Below, in pieces: positions 46,730-58,411 of a DNA stretch of 64,000 nucleotides. The notes beneath the pieces were generated by a model. It did not search any database and was not told the DNA's origin. It saw only the letters and a list, made by a program, of their open reading frames with translations. The stretch covers positions 11,972,187 through 12,036,186 of the forward strand of contig OZ020525.1 in the NCBI GenBank assembly GCA_963971425.1. Reading direction: 5' to 3'. Positions within the stretch are counted from its first letter, which is position 1, and the number at the start of each line of letters is the position of its first letter. Position numbers and translations under genes: made by a program. This stretch comes from Bryoerythrophyllum caledonicum (Eukaryota > Streptophyta > Bryopsida > Pottiales > Pottiaceae).

Positions 46730-47260
46730 AGTTGGACTCTCACACAGAGACACAGAGAATTGCTTTTGCATTCTCCTAGGAGGACGACCACGAAGGAAGT
46801 CAGACATGTTCTCTTTTTAACAACGTGACAATGAACAAAACGCGAGTACAATGAGTTGAGACCTAGAAACTACACAGCTAAGAACCCTCTGTACCCTCCT
46901 GGGAAGAAGACAGCTCACACAGACACAAAAGAAATGTTTTTTCATTCCATTTATCCTCCTAGAAGGACGACCACCGAGACATAACAAGCTCGATGTCCAG
47001 AACCGACTAACCTCAACCAACTTGAATAGGCGAAAAGCTACATGATCAGTTATGTTCACGAAGAAAGTCAGACATATTCCCTCTTCTTATCAACGACAAT
47101 GAACACGTTGCAGCTACAATGAGCTGAGACCTAGAAACTACACAGCTATGCATCCTCCTGCAAATGAGTGTTATGCAAAGGGACGAAGACAGCTCCCGAG
47201 CCAGACTTATAATGAGCTGAGACCTAGAAACTAGGCAGCTAAGAGACCTATGTATCCTCC
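46730..47260. repeat. Degenerate direct repeats around GAGACCTAGAAACTA
   Basis: Three copies of GAGACCTAGAAACTAcacagct-like sequence start near 46857, 47126 and 47220. Associated blocks also repeat: ATCCTCCTAGAAGGACGACCAC-like and GAAGTCAGACAT-like words each occur twice. Spacing is irregular (about 270 and 95 bp), so this is a partial local duplication rather than a satellite. Confidence 0.7.
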
Positions 47261-47331
47261 TGGCAGCGAAAGAGTGTTTCGCAACAGCTTCCTACAAACC
47301 AGACGCTCTATTCCGTGATAGAGATTGGCAA

Positions 47332-49159
47332 CTAATAGTCCTGGGAGGCGGCGTTCAAGAACTCCAAGGCGGAAGCGGCATACGCCTCCATTTGGGCGCG
47401 AGAGAACACGGGCTGGGGGTAGATGAGCGAGACGGAGAGGTCGTTTCCGGGGAGCAGGGCCTCGCTGACGGCGAAGCAGGGGCCAACGCCATGCATGGAG
47501 GGGAACGGCCCGCTCACGGAAGCCAGGGAGAGCTTGCCCGTGTCCTTCCACTGGGCCAGGGGCGCGTCGTCCACGAACAATGAGAAGAGCGCCGTGCGCA
47601 TGGATGACTGCGGCGTCATGTTCGGGTGCTTCAGCACCTGGGAGAACAGCATGTTGAGCACGGGAATCTCCGCGAACTGCTTGCTCTTGGACAGATCCTT
47701 CTCCGTCTGGCTAGATACGCTCCGCGCCAGGTCCCAGAAGGAGGTCCCGTCCTTCGCTTGCTGCCCTTGCGGCACGCCCGCTACGAAGTTCCCGACTGTT
47801 TCCGCTGGCAGCGCCGGGTCGAAGTACTTCCGACAGTCCACCAAACTTCAAAGAAAACAACAAGATTGATGTGAAACACCATCGTTACACATCTAGACAC
47901 AGAGTTTCTCTCAGGAGCACCTCCGACAGTCCACCAAACTTCAGTGCAACAAGGTCGATGTGCATCTAACGGTCGAAACTGCAGAGAAACGCAATGACAT
48001 GTGCACAGAGGTGCAGACAGGAATCTAGAGACGAGTGCATACCTAGTGAAGCTAAACTCGTCTTTCTTCTTGTCCTTGAGCTCCTTCGTGTTGGCCGCGG
48101 CCTTCAGAAACGCAGCACCGAGCGACGCCGCCAGTGTCGTCTTCTCCTTCTTACATGCGGCAAGGAGACTCGCGGTTGCTGCAAGAAAAGATAGGTGAAT
48201 ATACTGCGCATAACGAAGTTCGTTGCGAGAGACAGAGATTGTATCTCTAATACCTGATTTCCCAAGGGTGTATGTGAGCACATCGGATTTGAACGGCTCC
48301 TTGCGCTGCTCGCCGTAACTCGGCTGGAACGGCAGCAGCGCGTACTTGTTCGCGCTTAAGGCATACCCGACCGTGTCGAAGCCTTTCTGGAAGAAGCCCT
48401 TGGAAGATTTTCCTTTCGGCACTAGCTCTTCAATCGTAGGCAGGATGGCGTCCTTCCCGGGATTCTCCGGCACGCGCGGCGGCGTTTGGCCGTCCACGAT
48501 GGCGTTCAGCGCTGTAAAGAACTGCTGCACGACCACGTAAGCTGACGGTCGGTCCAGGCCGCCGCTGTGGAACCGCAGCACGATGATCGTCTGAGAGCGC
48601 GACGCCTCGGTGTAGAAATGCACCTGCTCACCATGCCGGTGGACCACATATCAGCCATGGAGCAAGAGAACAGGACGCGCCATTGCGAGCAAGTGGAGAG
48701 GACGAAGTGAGGACGATCCATCCAAACCTGGAAGAGATCGAGAGGCGGGCTCGCGCTCTTCTCCGCGTTCACGAACGGCGTGTTGATCTCGTCGCGGATC
48801 ACTTTGTTGACAGCGGCGGCGAGGCCGTCGTCCGCGCCAGCTACTGAGATGTCACCCGTAGACCTCCCAGTCACGGTCTGCGGCCATGAACACATCTCGA
48901 CATTGGCCGCGACCGAGTCGCTCTTGACGAGAAACGCTAGCTTGCCTTTAGCATTCTCAATCGCCTGCGCCCGCAGCAGCGCGTGCTGGTCCATCACTTC
49001 CCGGCATGCCTGCGCAACCTCGTGCGACTCCACCGCGCGCCGCAGCGCGATCGCCACCACGGCTGTCCCCGTGCCGAGCGCCGTCGCCTTCGTCCAGTTC
49101 TCCTCGGACGACCCCATCGCCCTCGTCATCGCATCCCCGCTCGCATGCGTCGGCGCCAT
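47332..49159 (-). CDS. CoA-dependent acyltransferase / condensation-domain-like protein
   Basis: Four exons with consistent phases (49159-48728, 48623-48254, 48178-48043, 47845-47332) encode 483 residues from the first ATG (MAPTHASGDAMTRAMGSSEE). The layout is that of the chloramphenicol-acetyltransferase-like fold: an N-terminal block with HEVAQACREVMDQHALLRAQ, then IIVLRFHSGGLDRPSAYVVV at the active-site position, and a second lobe with LVDCRKYFDPALPAETVGNF and GVGPCFAVSEALLPGNDLSV. The active-site word is H-x4-D rather than the usual HHxxxD. The alcohol O-acetyltransferase-like plant family is the best guess; the substrate is unknown. No signal peptide is evident. The gene looks intact. 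Part of the exon 4 start is duplicated inside intron 3 near 47925-47945. Confidence 0.82.
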
Positions 49160-50061
49160 CACTCCTCAAAAACCTTCAAGCCACCACATAGAATACAATG
49201 TCGACCCAGATTCTCTCTCAACCAGGACTAGATACAAAACTTGAGCTAGCAGCTCGACGATGTTATATCACTAACCGAATGCTCAACGTACAACCACGCA
49301 ACATCCACCGTCACTAACTCCATCCACTAGATCCAAACAGTCCTCAACCCCAGCTACCAGAATACAAATCACAACAACCGAAAGTCAAGACACCGCCGCC
49401 CAATTACCACTCGATGAGAGTGCTAGCTCACCTGTTGATCCTTGCCTCTCTCTCTCACACTGAGCAAGTACCGATCACTGAGGTAGAAAGGCGACGAGTA
49501 AGAGGTGATCGATCAGGTGAGCTCCAGTACTAATCGATCGAACTGAGAATGTCGATGAGTAGATCAAACTGTGAGATATCGATCGAATAGTCTAGAGTGA
49601 GGCTGCTTCGTGTCGCGTTGATGTCGTTTAAGAAGGTGTGTGGAGGTTGACATGCAGTGACTTGGCAGGGGTGTTAGGTGCAGCGTCATAAGTTGTCATG
49701 AAGGTGCGCAGGAAGTAGTTAGCACTAGGCGTAGTTTGTTATGGACTCCATTAAATTCATATGCAAGCTGCACGCTGCTGCTCGTTAGGGTTTCATCATT
49801 AACGAGCGAGTGAGTGGAGAGAGAGAGAGAGAGAGCGAGAGAGATTTTGGCGACAGTTGAGCTTGGGAGAAGTGTCATTTTGGGAGAAATTGCACAATGC
49901 AGACGTTAGTCAATTGCGATGGGAGGACCTTGGTATCACCCAAGTATTTCAGGATATCGCCCTAGTATCACCTAGGTATTTGGATGGGTGGTGCTTGGCA
50001 TTGATGGTAGAGGTGGTGATGTCATTACGCTTCGGCGGTGCAGGTGGTCAAACACGTAATA
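49160..50061. promoter_or_regulatory. Upstream region of the acyltransferase-like gene
   Basis: This region lies directly 5' of the minus-strand gene. It holds a GA-rich simple repeat (about 49815-49845) that reads CT-rich on the transcribed strand, a composition common in plant 5' untranslated regions and promoters. GGTATCACC-type repeats lie at 49930-49985. No exact promoter elements can be assigned. Confidence 0.35.
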
Positions 50062-51595
50062 CAGTCTAACCTTGTTAATATCACACCCTCCGTTTCACCC
50101 AAAAGTGTGATATTATCAAGGTGTGACAATTTTGATAATATCATATTTGGCAATTTTAGGCAAAATGTGATATTATAAAAAAAAATCCCAAAAAAATCCA
50201 AAAAAACATTAGAAAATTAAATAAAACAACAAACTATCATACACTTGGTTTTTCAACTTGAATAAATCACCAATAGATGCCATAACTCACAAAAACCAAA
50301 GAAATGAATCACTTTTAGTTAGTGACATCCATATTAGGATATAACAAGCTAGTAAATTCATTGAGACCTAACATAAATTATTTATCTCACCTCATGTGAA
50401 ATAATCATTGAGACATAGCAGGTGACAATGTGTAATGTATATAAATTATGTTAGGTCTCATGTTTAGCACTCGCTCCTCCAACAAGTCTCAATTATAAAA
50501 ATATGGTATACTCTGGAAGGAGCGGCTTCTTCTTCATCTGAATTTTTGTTTGTTAAAACTCTGTAGGAAATTCCGGATCAGAGCCTAAGCCAACAACGCA
50601 TATAATTCTTCATGGTGACCCACCGCTCAGGCCCATTTCTACCTCAAAGGCCTTCATAGCAATCCACAATCACAACCCGAGCTAATCAATCCACCACTGC
50701 AGTACTGTACCACCCTAAAGATCACACATGATTCCTACACCTAGTAACAATTTGTTAGCAATTTACAAATTCAGATGCCGTTGTAGTACCAGGAAAAAAC
50801 GCTACTCCCACATGAGCTGAATTGTAACTCAAGTCCTTGGGGTGTGCAACAGGTCGCTGCAGCAAATGGGTCGCTGCTTTGTTTCGGAAAACTAACAATC
50901 GATTCGCAGTGATCCAGGGGCTTTACAACAGAGGCACCTCGGAAACCAGACGAAAGAAGGTTCTGGATTCTCTGAAAAAAGACATTTGCAGGTCCCAGAA
51001 CAACATTGAGATTTACTTTGATTGCTACGCGTTGCCAGAAGCCATGATTGAGATGATGATTCGACCCAACGACTTGCGACCTGCGATCCAACGACTTGAT
51101 CGCATCCTCCACACTCCAACGACCTGCGACCCAACCTACGGACTTATCACGACCCCACCTTTACAATCCGGCTCAGCTTGTAGATACCCTCGGGACAATG
51201 CCACCACACGGAAACTCTCAGGAAAACGGCCGCCGCAAGGAAACCCTCATATTCTCCAGAGTCATGCTGGTTCGAGCTCGAAACCCTCGCACTTCCCAGA
51301 ACTCTCGTCCTAACCAATATCTATGATTTGCCCACATTTTTCATCCACAAATCACCCTCACTTGTACATATAGTACAACATTCCGACGAAATAGGACATC
51401 ATCTATGCTTATTCATCCATCCATTTTTGATATTGTCACACTTACACTACAGATTTTGAAAAAAAAATGTGATATTATCAAGGGTGATAGTGATATTAAC
51501 AAGGGAGTTTTACACTACGAAAATCAGTTTCAAGGTTTTGGGTGACAATATCAAGGTGTTCTATTAACAAGTGTGATATTATCAAGGTTAGACTG
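50062..51595. mobile_element. Non-autonomous pogo/Tigger-like element
   Basis: This 1534 bp element has ends CAGTCTAACCTTGTTAATAT and the reverse complement CAGTCTAACCTTGATAATAT. A CAGT start followed by AACCTTG-TAAT is characteristic of pogo-type Tc1/mariner elements. The flanking dinucleotide is TA on the left and CA on the right, so the expected TA duplication is only half kept. GTGATATTATCAAGG-like words repeat inside both ends. No DDE transposase is recognised. Confidence 0.75.
50837..51313 (+). CDS. Unrecognised ORF inside the pogo-like element
   Basis: A 158-codon open frame contains a fairly ordinary amphipathic stretch (FRKTNNRFAVIQGLYNRGTS, KKVLDSLKKDICRSQNNIEI). The remainder is low-complexity and Pro-rich. 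It does not resemble a pogo transposase. It could be a captured host fragment or chance; coding is not established. Confidence 0.25.
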   Translation: MGCATGRCSKWVAALFRKTNNRFAVIQGLYNRGTSETRRKKVLDSLKKDICRSQNNIEIYFDCYALPEAMIEMMIRPNDLRPAIQRLDRILHTPTTCDPTYGLITTPPLQSGSACRYPRDNATTRKLSGKRPPQGNPHILQSHAGSSSKPSHFPELSS

Positions 51596-52040
51596 CACTT
51601 GGTATCTCCTTATTTAGTCTGGTTGAGCATTGGTCCAAACCCAAGGCATGGTGTGTCGTTTGGTTCGTCATCCGACCTGGCCCCCTCGCCCACAACCCAT
51701 TCCTGACCAGTCATGGTGTCCCCCGCCAAGACGCCCTCGCCACGTCGCCTGCCGGCCACATAACCTCCGGGCTACGCTGGCCACACGCGGCCGCCCGCCC
51801 GCTTGCCGGACACCCCTATCCTAACTTCATCCTCCATCCTCTTCCAGTTCTTATCCGCCTTCCAAACCGTCGGTTTGCCACTTGAATCTACCCCTTCTTG
51901 GAGATCGCTCAACTACCTCAGCAATGAATTTAGGTAGTTTCAAAATTATGGCCGCCACAAAATTAATTCATAGTTTGAGTGTCTTGGGGGGTATTTTTGG
52001 TGGTGCGTTTTGTTGTTCTTGTGGTCTTGGACCAATATAA
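51596..52040. other. Gene-free stretch
   Basis: No feature is supported; there is a local C-rich segment near 51660-51830. Confidence 0.5.
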
Positions 52041-52220
52041 CACCATATTTGTTATATTGGAAGATTATTAGTCTTCCAAATTAATACGTGTAGCAAATAA
52101 TTTAGGTTGGGTCAACCTAAAATGTACCCACAATTAACATGTAGGACACAATTTAGGTTGGGTCGACCTAAATGAACACCTTCAAAATCATGAAATTTTC
52201 CCAATATAACAAATATGGTG
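52041..52220. mobile_element. Small foldback MITE with CACCATATTTGTTATATTGG ends
   Basis: The terminal 20 bp (CACCATATTTGTTATATTGG) are perfectly repeated in inverse at the right end. The interior holds two copies of TTTAGGTTGGGTCRACCTAAA-type sequence. It is related to the larger foldback at 54985-55388 by its ends and this core. Confidence 0.75.
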
Positions 52221-52987
52221 CATGTTCTTGTTGTCCTCTAGATGTGTTATTGGCATGAATTTGGATCACTGTCCATTGTTTTGATTGGGTGACGCGCCAC
52301 ATTATTGATATGATTCATTTACTCTCTCTCCCAAGTATGCAGGTTCTGCCTTTGCTTATGTGGTTTGGAATTTTTGGTATATAGCGTGTCCACAGTTCTT
52401 AAATTGATTCCAACTTCTCCCTAGAAGTGTGAATTTCTTAAGCTCTTTTTTGCATTATGGACAAGATGTCGGAGTTTGGAGATTCATGGTGTGCACATTA
52501 CCTAGTGTAGCAGGATGTGCGTTCAGAAGTAACAGAAAATGGTTAACAATTTAAGGATTCATTTTTGGACAGGGTGTACGTTGTCAAGCATGTTTTGGAC
52601 ATGGTTAAAGTTTCTCAGTGTAGAGCCTATTATGGACAATATGGACAGTGGCTTAGACCTTGGCGGTGGTGATGAGGACCACCAATGGACATAGTACAAC
52701 GCTAACAGCTCCACCAATAGTCCAATACTCAGCAGGACCACGTACACAACCATAAAGCGGATGTCCCCTCCGGTGGTAGTAACGCTTCTTCTATCCAACA
52801 CTCGATGCTGCAAACACTTGCTCTTCATTTACAACCTAAACCCTTACAGTCTCTCCTGACCTCCACATCTTCCGTACTCCAAACATATCCCCATTACAAT
52901 CTTTCCTTGCCTTGGCAACATTCCGAACGAAGCAAATGTCCCCTATGGAAATATCGTTTGCATTGTGTGGGAATCCGTTCCCACAAG
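52221..52987. other. Gene-free stretch
   Basis: No supported gene. The short minus-strand open stretch at 52559-52828 is hydrophobic (VVYVVLLSIGLLVELLALYY) but has no partner features or recognisable family. Confidence 0.5.
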
Positions 52988-55900
52988 GTTCCGGAAGTTA
53001 GCCTAAAAATCCGGCAAAAAATAAATAAATTAGCACTAGGACGTTAAGAAGGAGGAATAAAGCAGTAGGAAAATAAAATCAATAAATAAAACATATAGGG
53101 GGTAGTCAACTTCCTTAAAAGCCCTAACGAAGTGCTAAAACCAGATGTTCGGACACGACCAGATCCGGTAAGTCCGTCACGACCAAAACTCTCCAGAAGA
53201 ATCCGGAACCTGGAGCAATCCGGAATCCAGAAACGCCATCATGACTGCAACGACACCGAGCTGTCATTCATACGCCATCAAAGGTATAAGAAGGGGCATC
53301 CCTTTTTGTCGCCTTCGACTTATTCGCTCTCACTCTCTCTCTTTCTCTTTCCTTCTCCTTCATGCCTTCCGTCTTCCTGTTGTGATAGTCCAGAAGTGTT
53401 TTCCGGTAGAAAGTATTTTGGTGAGGTTAGTGCGTGCAGGTGTGACCGGAGAGGTTGTAAGGGTTAGGAGTTCATATTTCTTAAGGCATGGCAGATGAGG
53501 AACCTTCCTAGTCAACCCGGGGTACCACAATGCTTCCGACAGTTCAGAGGGTTTTACGAGCAATATCCATTGATTTGGAGGAGCTCGGAGTCCTTGAACA
53601 CTTCCTCGACGTCATGAGATGTCGCGGACTACTAGATGTCGCCTGGGTGCGAACGACGGACAGTTAGTGGTGGAGCTCCTCGGAACTCCGGACAACTAGT
53701 ATGATGGCACGATCCGGGCCCACCCAAAAACCTGAGGTGTACCGGATTGGCGACGCACCTACGCGTTCGCAAGCGGAGCTATAAAGACGGCTGAGCGGAA
53801 GGATGAGTTCTAGGAGAACAAGTTCACGAAGGCAGCAGATCCGAAGGAAGGATTCAGCACCAACAATTTACGGCACCAAGACGCCCAGATCGTGGTAAGA
53901 TTCCTCAATCCCATCTTCCATCCGAAAAAGCTGAAGAGGGTGGTTTTCAAATGGGCAAAATAATCTTGGGGTCGATGGGGGGGAAGATTTCGGTTGATTG
54001 GGCGTCGCTTACGAGCGACATGGTGGACCGGATGGTAAAGACCTCCGGAAGGTAAAGAAATCTGGGACTCCCCTACCCTCCTACCTCACTCACCTCTATG
54101 CGTGTCATCATGTACTTACGCCGGAGGAGCAAGATGCGTATGAGGAACTCCTCAGCATCCAAACCTACGGCGGACCGGAGCTATCATTCGACAAAGAAAG
54201 CACGGAGGTGACAGAAGTTTCAGCGCCAAAACCAACCCTCCATCCCCAAAAGAGGAGCCGATCGACGTAGAGGAAGTCGGCACCCGAACTAGCTGCATCG
54301 AGCTAGCAAGCACGGACGCGAGAGGCACAAGAAACCACCAGGTCACCTCGTAGAGAAGGTCGTGTGCCAGCCACGGAACCACCGAAACTCATAGGGCACA
54401 TAGGACCGGATCTTCTAGAGCTCATCCGGCACGTGACATGGCGGGTTGCCCTCGTCTGCCAGCCGGACGTAGATCACATGAACATCATCCACAAAATCCG
54501 GCAAGAGCTGGAAGTTGATAGGCTAGCTGACATACCTACTCAGATCGAGGAGCTCAAGAGGAACACTCGCCGACTTTGGGCACTGGAGGATCAGCAGGCG
54601 GCCATTCTCCAGAGTCGCGACAAGTTTGTGTAGCAACTAGACAAGACGGAGGCGGCACTGGCAGAAGCCAAGGCTATGCAGAAAGAAGCCAAGGCTATGC
54701 GGAAGGAAGCCGAAGACCGGGCAAACGCCTCGGCCCGTGCCTTGGTAGAGGTCTGGGTAGCTCTGGACTTTCCGGTTGACACTTTCAACGGCAATCTTAT
54801 CTTCACCGATCGACTAGAGATGCACGACAAGCTGAACCGGGTACAAATCATTAGATTCCTCCACGATCATGGCAGGAAGATGGAGAAGACCTAGAGCCGG
54901 ATGCAGGAGCTGGTGGAGAACATGTCTCCGGAAGGGCGAGAGACTCGGAGTACCCAAGCATCTGAAGACTGGTCCTTTCCGATAAACACCATATTCGTTA
55001 TAATGGGAAAATTCCATGATTTTGGAAAAATACAGTTTAGGTCGACTCGACCTAAACTGTACCCACAGATGGAGTACTTCACTAAAACAGGACAAAACAA
55101 CCAATCGTCTAAATTTTCAAATGGCCGTGACTTACTCAAATTTTATCCAAATTGGGCATATGAGGTGTTTTTTGACATCTATGTTTTCTGTAGATGTCAA
55201 AAAACACCTCATATGTCCAATTTGGACAAAATTTGAGTAAGTTATGGCCATTTGAATATTTTGACGATTGGTTGTTTTGTCCAATTTCAGTGAAGTACCC
55301 AATCTGCAGATACGGTTTAGGTCGACTCGACCTAAACTATCATTAAATTGGAAGATTGGAAATCTCCCAAAATAACGAATATGATGTTGGTACGACTTGC
55401 GGCCACTCCGGATGAAGCAGAGCCCTCGAAGGTGCATCCGGAGCGCTCCGAAAAAGAGAAGGCGGTCTTGACCACTCCGGATTCCACCGCACCTATGAGC
55501 TGGAGTCTCCTTGGCCACCTTAGCACGGGCACAATCAAGCATTGGACGGAGCTATTGCCAAAATTGAGTCCTGAAGAAACGCCTACTCCCATCTGGCCGA
55601 CACCTACTGCTTCCTCATTGGGCCGCCAGAAGTCGACGCCTCCACTAGCCCGGCGTTTAGTGACAGACCCTTCAAGCCCAAGCATGAGCTTTTAGGGCTT
55701 CGTTGGAGGACCGGAGGCTCCTGCGGTGGACTCCGCCACCAAAACAGTCCCACCAGCGAAAACACCAACGCCACCTTCCGGATTCGGATCCCCGAGTCAA
55801 CCGGCAGCCTCGACACCCCAGAAGAAGAAGACCGGCAAAGCCAGAGCCGAGGGGTCTGCTAAGCGTACGAGCCCAAGATTCAAGAATGTTGGATCACCTC

Positions 55901-57000
55901 CCTAGTTAGATCTAGGATTAGAGTTAGGAAAATCTTAGTTACCTAGGTCCGGTAGCGATTAACGTTGGGGCTCAGAATTGCACCCAACTACTAAACCAAA
56001 AGACTAAGGAAGTTTGTAAATGACTTAGAATTAGAGGCGGTATGTCCGGATTTCAGAAAATTCCGGATTCCGGACCCGAGAATTTTGGATCTGAGACTGG
56101 ATTTCCGGATTTTTTGGGATAAGTCCTTTTATTGTTAGGATAAGATTTCCCGGATTTCTCGTGGATAGGGTAGAACTAAGATTACGAAACTTAGTTAGTA
56201 CTTAGTATATGAGTTTTAGGAAACTCATCATCTTGTTTTTCTCTTATTGAAAGCATTCAAAACCTCTCACTACATTTGCTTCCTAGACATTGTGGTGTTG
56301 AGAGTTTTTTTGTGACGAACGGGTCCATTGTGGTTTGTGTTGTTGTGGAGAATTCTTTTGTAGCGAGTCCTATTTTGTTTTGCACTTAAGGAAACCGATT
56401 GGGGCTTGCATTAGGAGAGTGCGTGGGAGAGCTGGAGACGTATTGCAGAGGTGATCCTTGGTAGTCTCCAGGGTCCGGAAGAAGCCAAGAGGGGAAGAGA
56501 TGTATTGCAAAGGTGTTCCTGGTAATCTCTAGGGCACGGAAGATCCGTGTGAACCCGGATTCGGGTTGAGGCCGGAGTTTACCTCCACGATAGGAAAAAG
56601 CCTGATGCGCATGTCTAGAAGGAGTCCTTTTATACAAATTATAAAACCTGTTCAGAAGAATCACAACCATACCTGCCGGAATGTCGTTGTAGTCCGGACT
56701 TATCTTTGTGTGACTGCTTCCGGATATTGTGAGAGCGTGGGTCTAACAGCAGCAATCAATCACTGGTTAGCGGAGTAGGGAGAGTGGGTGTCCAGCCACT
56801 ATAAGTTTCGGGGCAATGATTTTCTAGCCACTGTAAGTCACAAGACAGTGGGGAATCCGGCCACTTACACAAAATAGAATCAGTGGCCTTCCGGTCGCTC
56901 GTTTAAGCCTTGCGGAAGAATTCTTTGAGGAGGAACAGAGATAAAACAAACCTTCTTCCTATTGTCTAGAAATTAGTTCCGGAAGCCATTGTATGAAGTC
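52988..57000 (+). other. TCCGG-rich block with decayed coding sequence, element of unknown class
   Basis: About forty CCGGA/TCCGG words lie between 52988 and 56985, against about eight expected by chance, and they stop outside these limits. On the plus strand one frame is open in long pieces from 53998 to 55695. The pieces include KISVDWASLTSDMVDRM-like and VDRLADIPTQIEELKRNTRR sequence and a Lys/Glu/Ala coiled-coil (AEAKAMQKEAKAMRKEAEDR). No polymerase, integrase or transposase motif is seen. The frame is interrupted several times and by the foldback at 54985-55388. It may be an internal part of a transposable element or an old host gene family. Confidence 0.45.
54985..55388. mobile_element. 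Foldback MITE with arms of about 200 bp
   Basis: The left half is the near-exact reverse complement of the right half over about 200 bp, meeting near 55186-55190 (GACATCTA..TTTTCTGTAGATGTC). The ends are AACACCATATTCGTTAT and its inverse. Each arm contains the palindrome TTAGGTCGACTCGACCTAA. It has no coding capacity of its own and lies inside the open frame of the TCCGG-rich block. Confidence 0.85.
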
Positions 57001-58411
57001 CAAAAACTGGAAGGATTCGGATCTACAGCAAACGAATGAATAGAACATCTAACCTCTCGAATAGTGATTGGTAGATTAGTTTTTTATTAGATATTTTGAA
57101 AAGAACAGTACGTCTCTGAGGGAACGAAACTGGAGCGGTTTACTTTGGAAGCATTTAGTGACGATTGAGTGCATTCTAGAGGAATATTGACCCAACGATC
57201 TGTAACACATTGTAGCAAACCCCCTACATAGCAAAAGGGGCTTGTCCAGGAACTGCCCCATGTGTGCTAAATGGGCCTTGTTTGAAAACTGCCTCTTGTA
57301 CAACAAATGTGGGTTGTCTCATAAATAACCCTTTCAATGAAAACGTCATCTACCATGTAGATAGGGAATGCACAAGGCTATTATGTATAACACGTGCCAG
57401 ATGTACAAGCAATTGTCTTGGGGGAAAGTACTAGAAAAAGTGCGTCCAACTGTCCAGCTGCCAGCACTAGGTGCCTTCAACCAAACCGACCTTAAATCGG
57501 AGGAAAAGGCTGTTAATCAAAGAGGAGGATAAACAAAAATTGTCAAAATAGCCACCATTTCATGAAGCCGCCTAAACAACTTTTTTGGCGGGGAAAGTTC
57601 GACGAGACAATTTCCTTGCACATATGTTAAAGAAAACACCATTTGTTTTTGTTGCAAGTAAGACTAGACACAAGTTTGAGCTGAATCAGCCATATAAGAG
57701 ATCAAGTAAGTCACGGACATTGCCAACTTAGGTGAATTCCATATTTTTCATCATTTACACTGTCTTATTTGTGTTGAAATTGTTGTCCAAATTAGGTACT
57801 CCTATAAATATGGACTTGAAGACTACACTAATCAATACAAGGTAGAGGTTCAAACGGTGTTTGCGCACACGTTGAAGGACCGTCAAAAGTCTACCAACCA
57901 GAAGAAGGCTCTTCAAAGAGCAAATAAGGTGGTCCACTAAGCGAAAAAGGATGCAACCGTGTCTACATGGGCATCTTAGAAGGCCAAAACACATCCAACA
58001 ATTGACGTGAACATCAATCTAGAAGAGGGGGACCCCAACAAAACAGCTATGGTTTAGGCGGCTTAAGAGAGGCTTTGGCAGGGCCAACAAACAATTGAGG
58101 AAGCAAAGACCGTGAGGCACGATATCCGCGTTGGCAAAAAACAAGCTGGTATGTCTGTTAAGCACGGCTTGCAGGCTATCAATGTTACTTTGTTGCTAAG
58201 CAATTGCTAATTGATGAAACACTTTGTATGATTCACTTCTATTCCATTGACCATGGCAATAGAGAGGGCAAACCATGTCATGGTTTAGAATTTGGTGGTC
58301 AAAAGGTAGGGCCATCCGGAGGGCTATCACAGGCCACCAAGGATTGGATCAAGGTGTCCTTGAGGAGTGGAAAGTCACCAGCATAAATTATCGCTGACTA
58401 TAAACAAAAAA
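57001..58411 (+). pseudogene. Gene-poor stretch; right part is probably a MULE transposase relic
   Basis: The left part (57.0-57.7 kb) shows nothing recognisable. Pieces such as KYGLEDYTNQYKVEVQTVFA (about 57800) and GGLSQATKDWIKVSLRSGKS followed by IIAD (about 58330-58400) could be the segment upstream of the first catalytic Asp of a MULE transposase, given what follows at 59039. The similarity is weak. Confidence 0.35.

Noticed and set aside
48780-49244. 154-codon plus-strand ORF opposite exon 1 of the acyltransferase-like gene
   Set aside because: Antisense shadow of a GC-rich exon.
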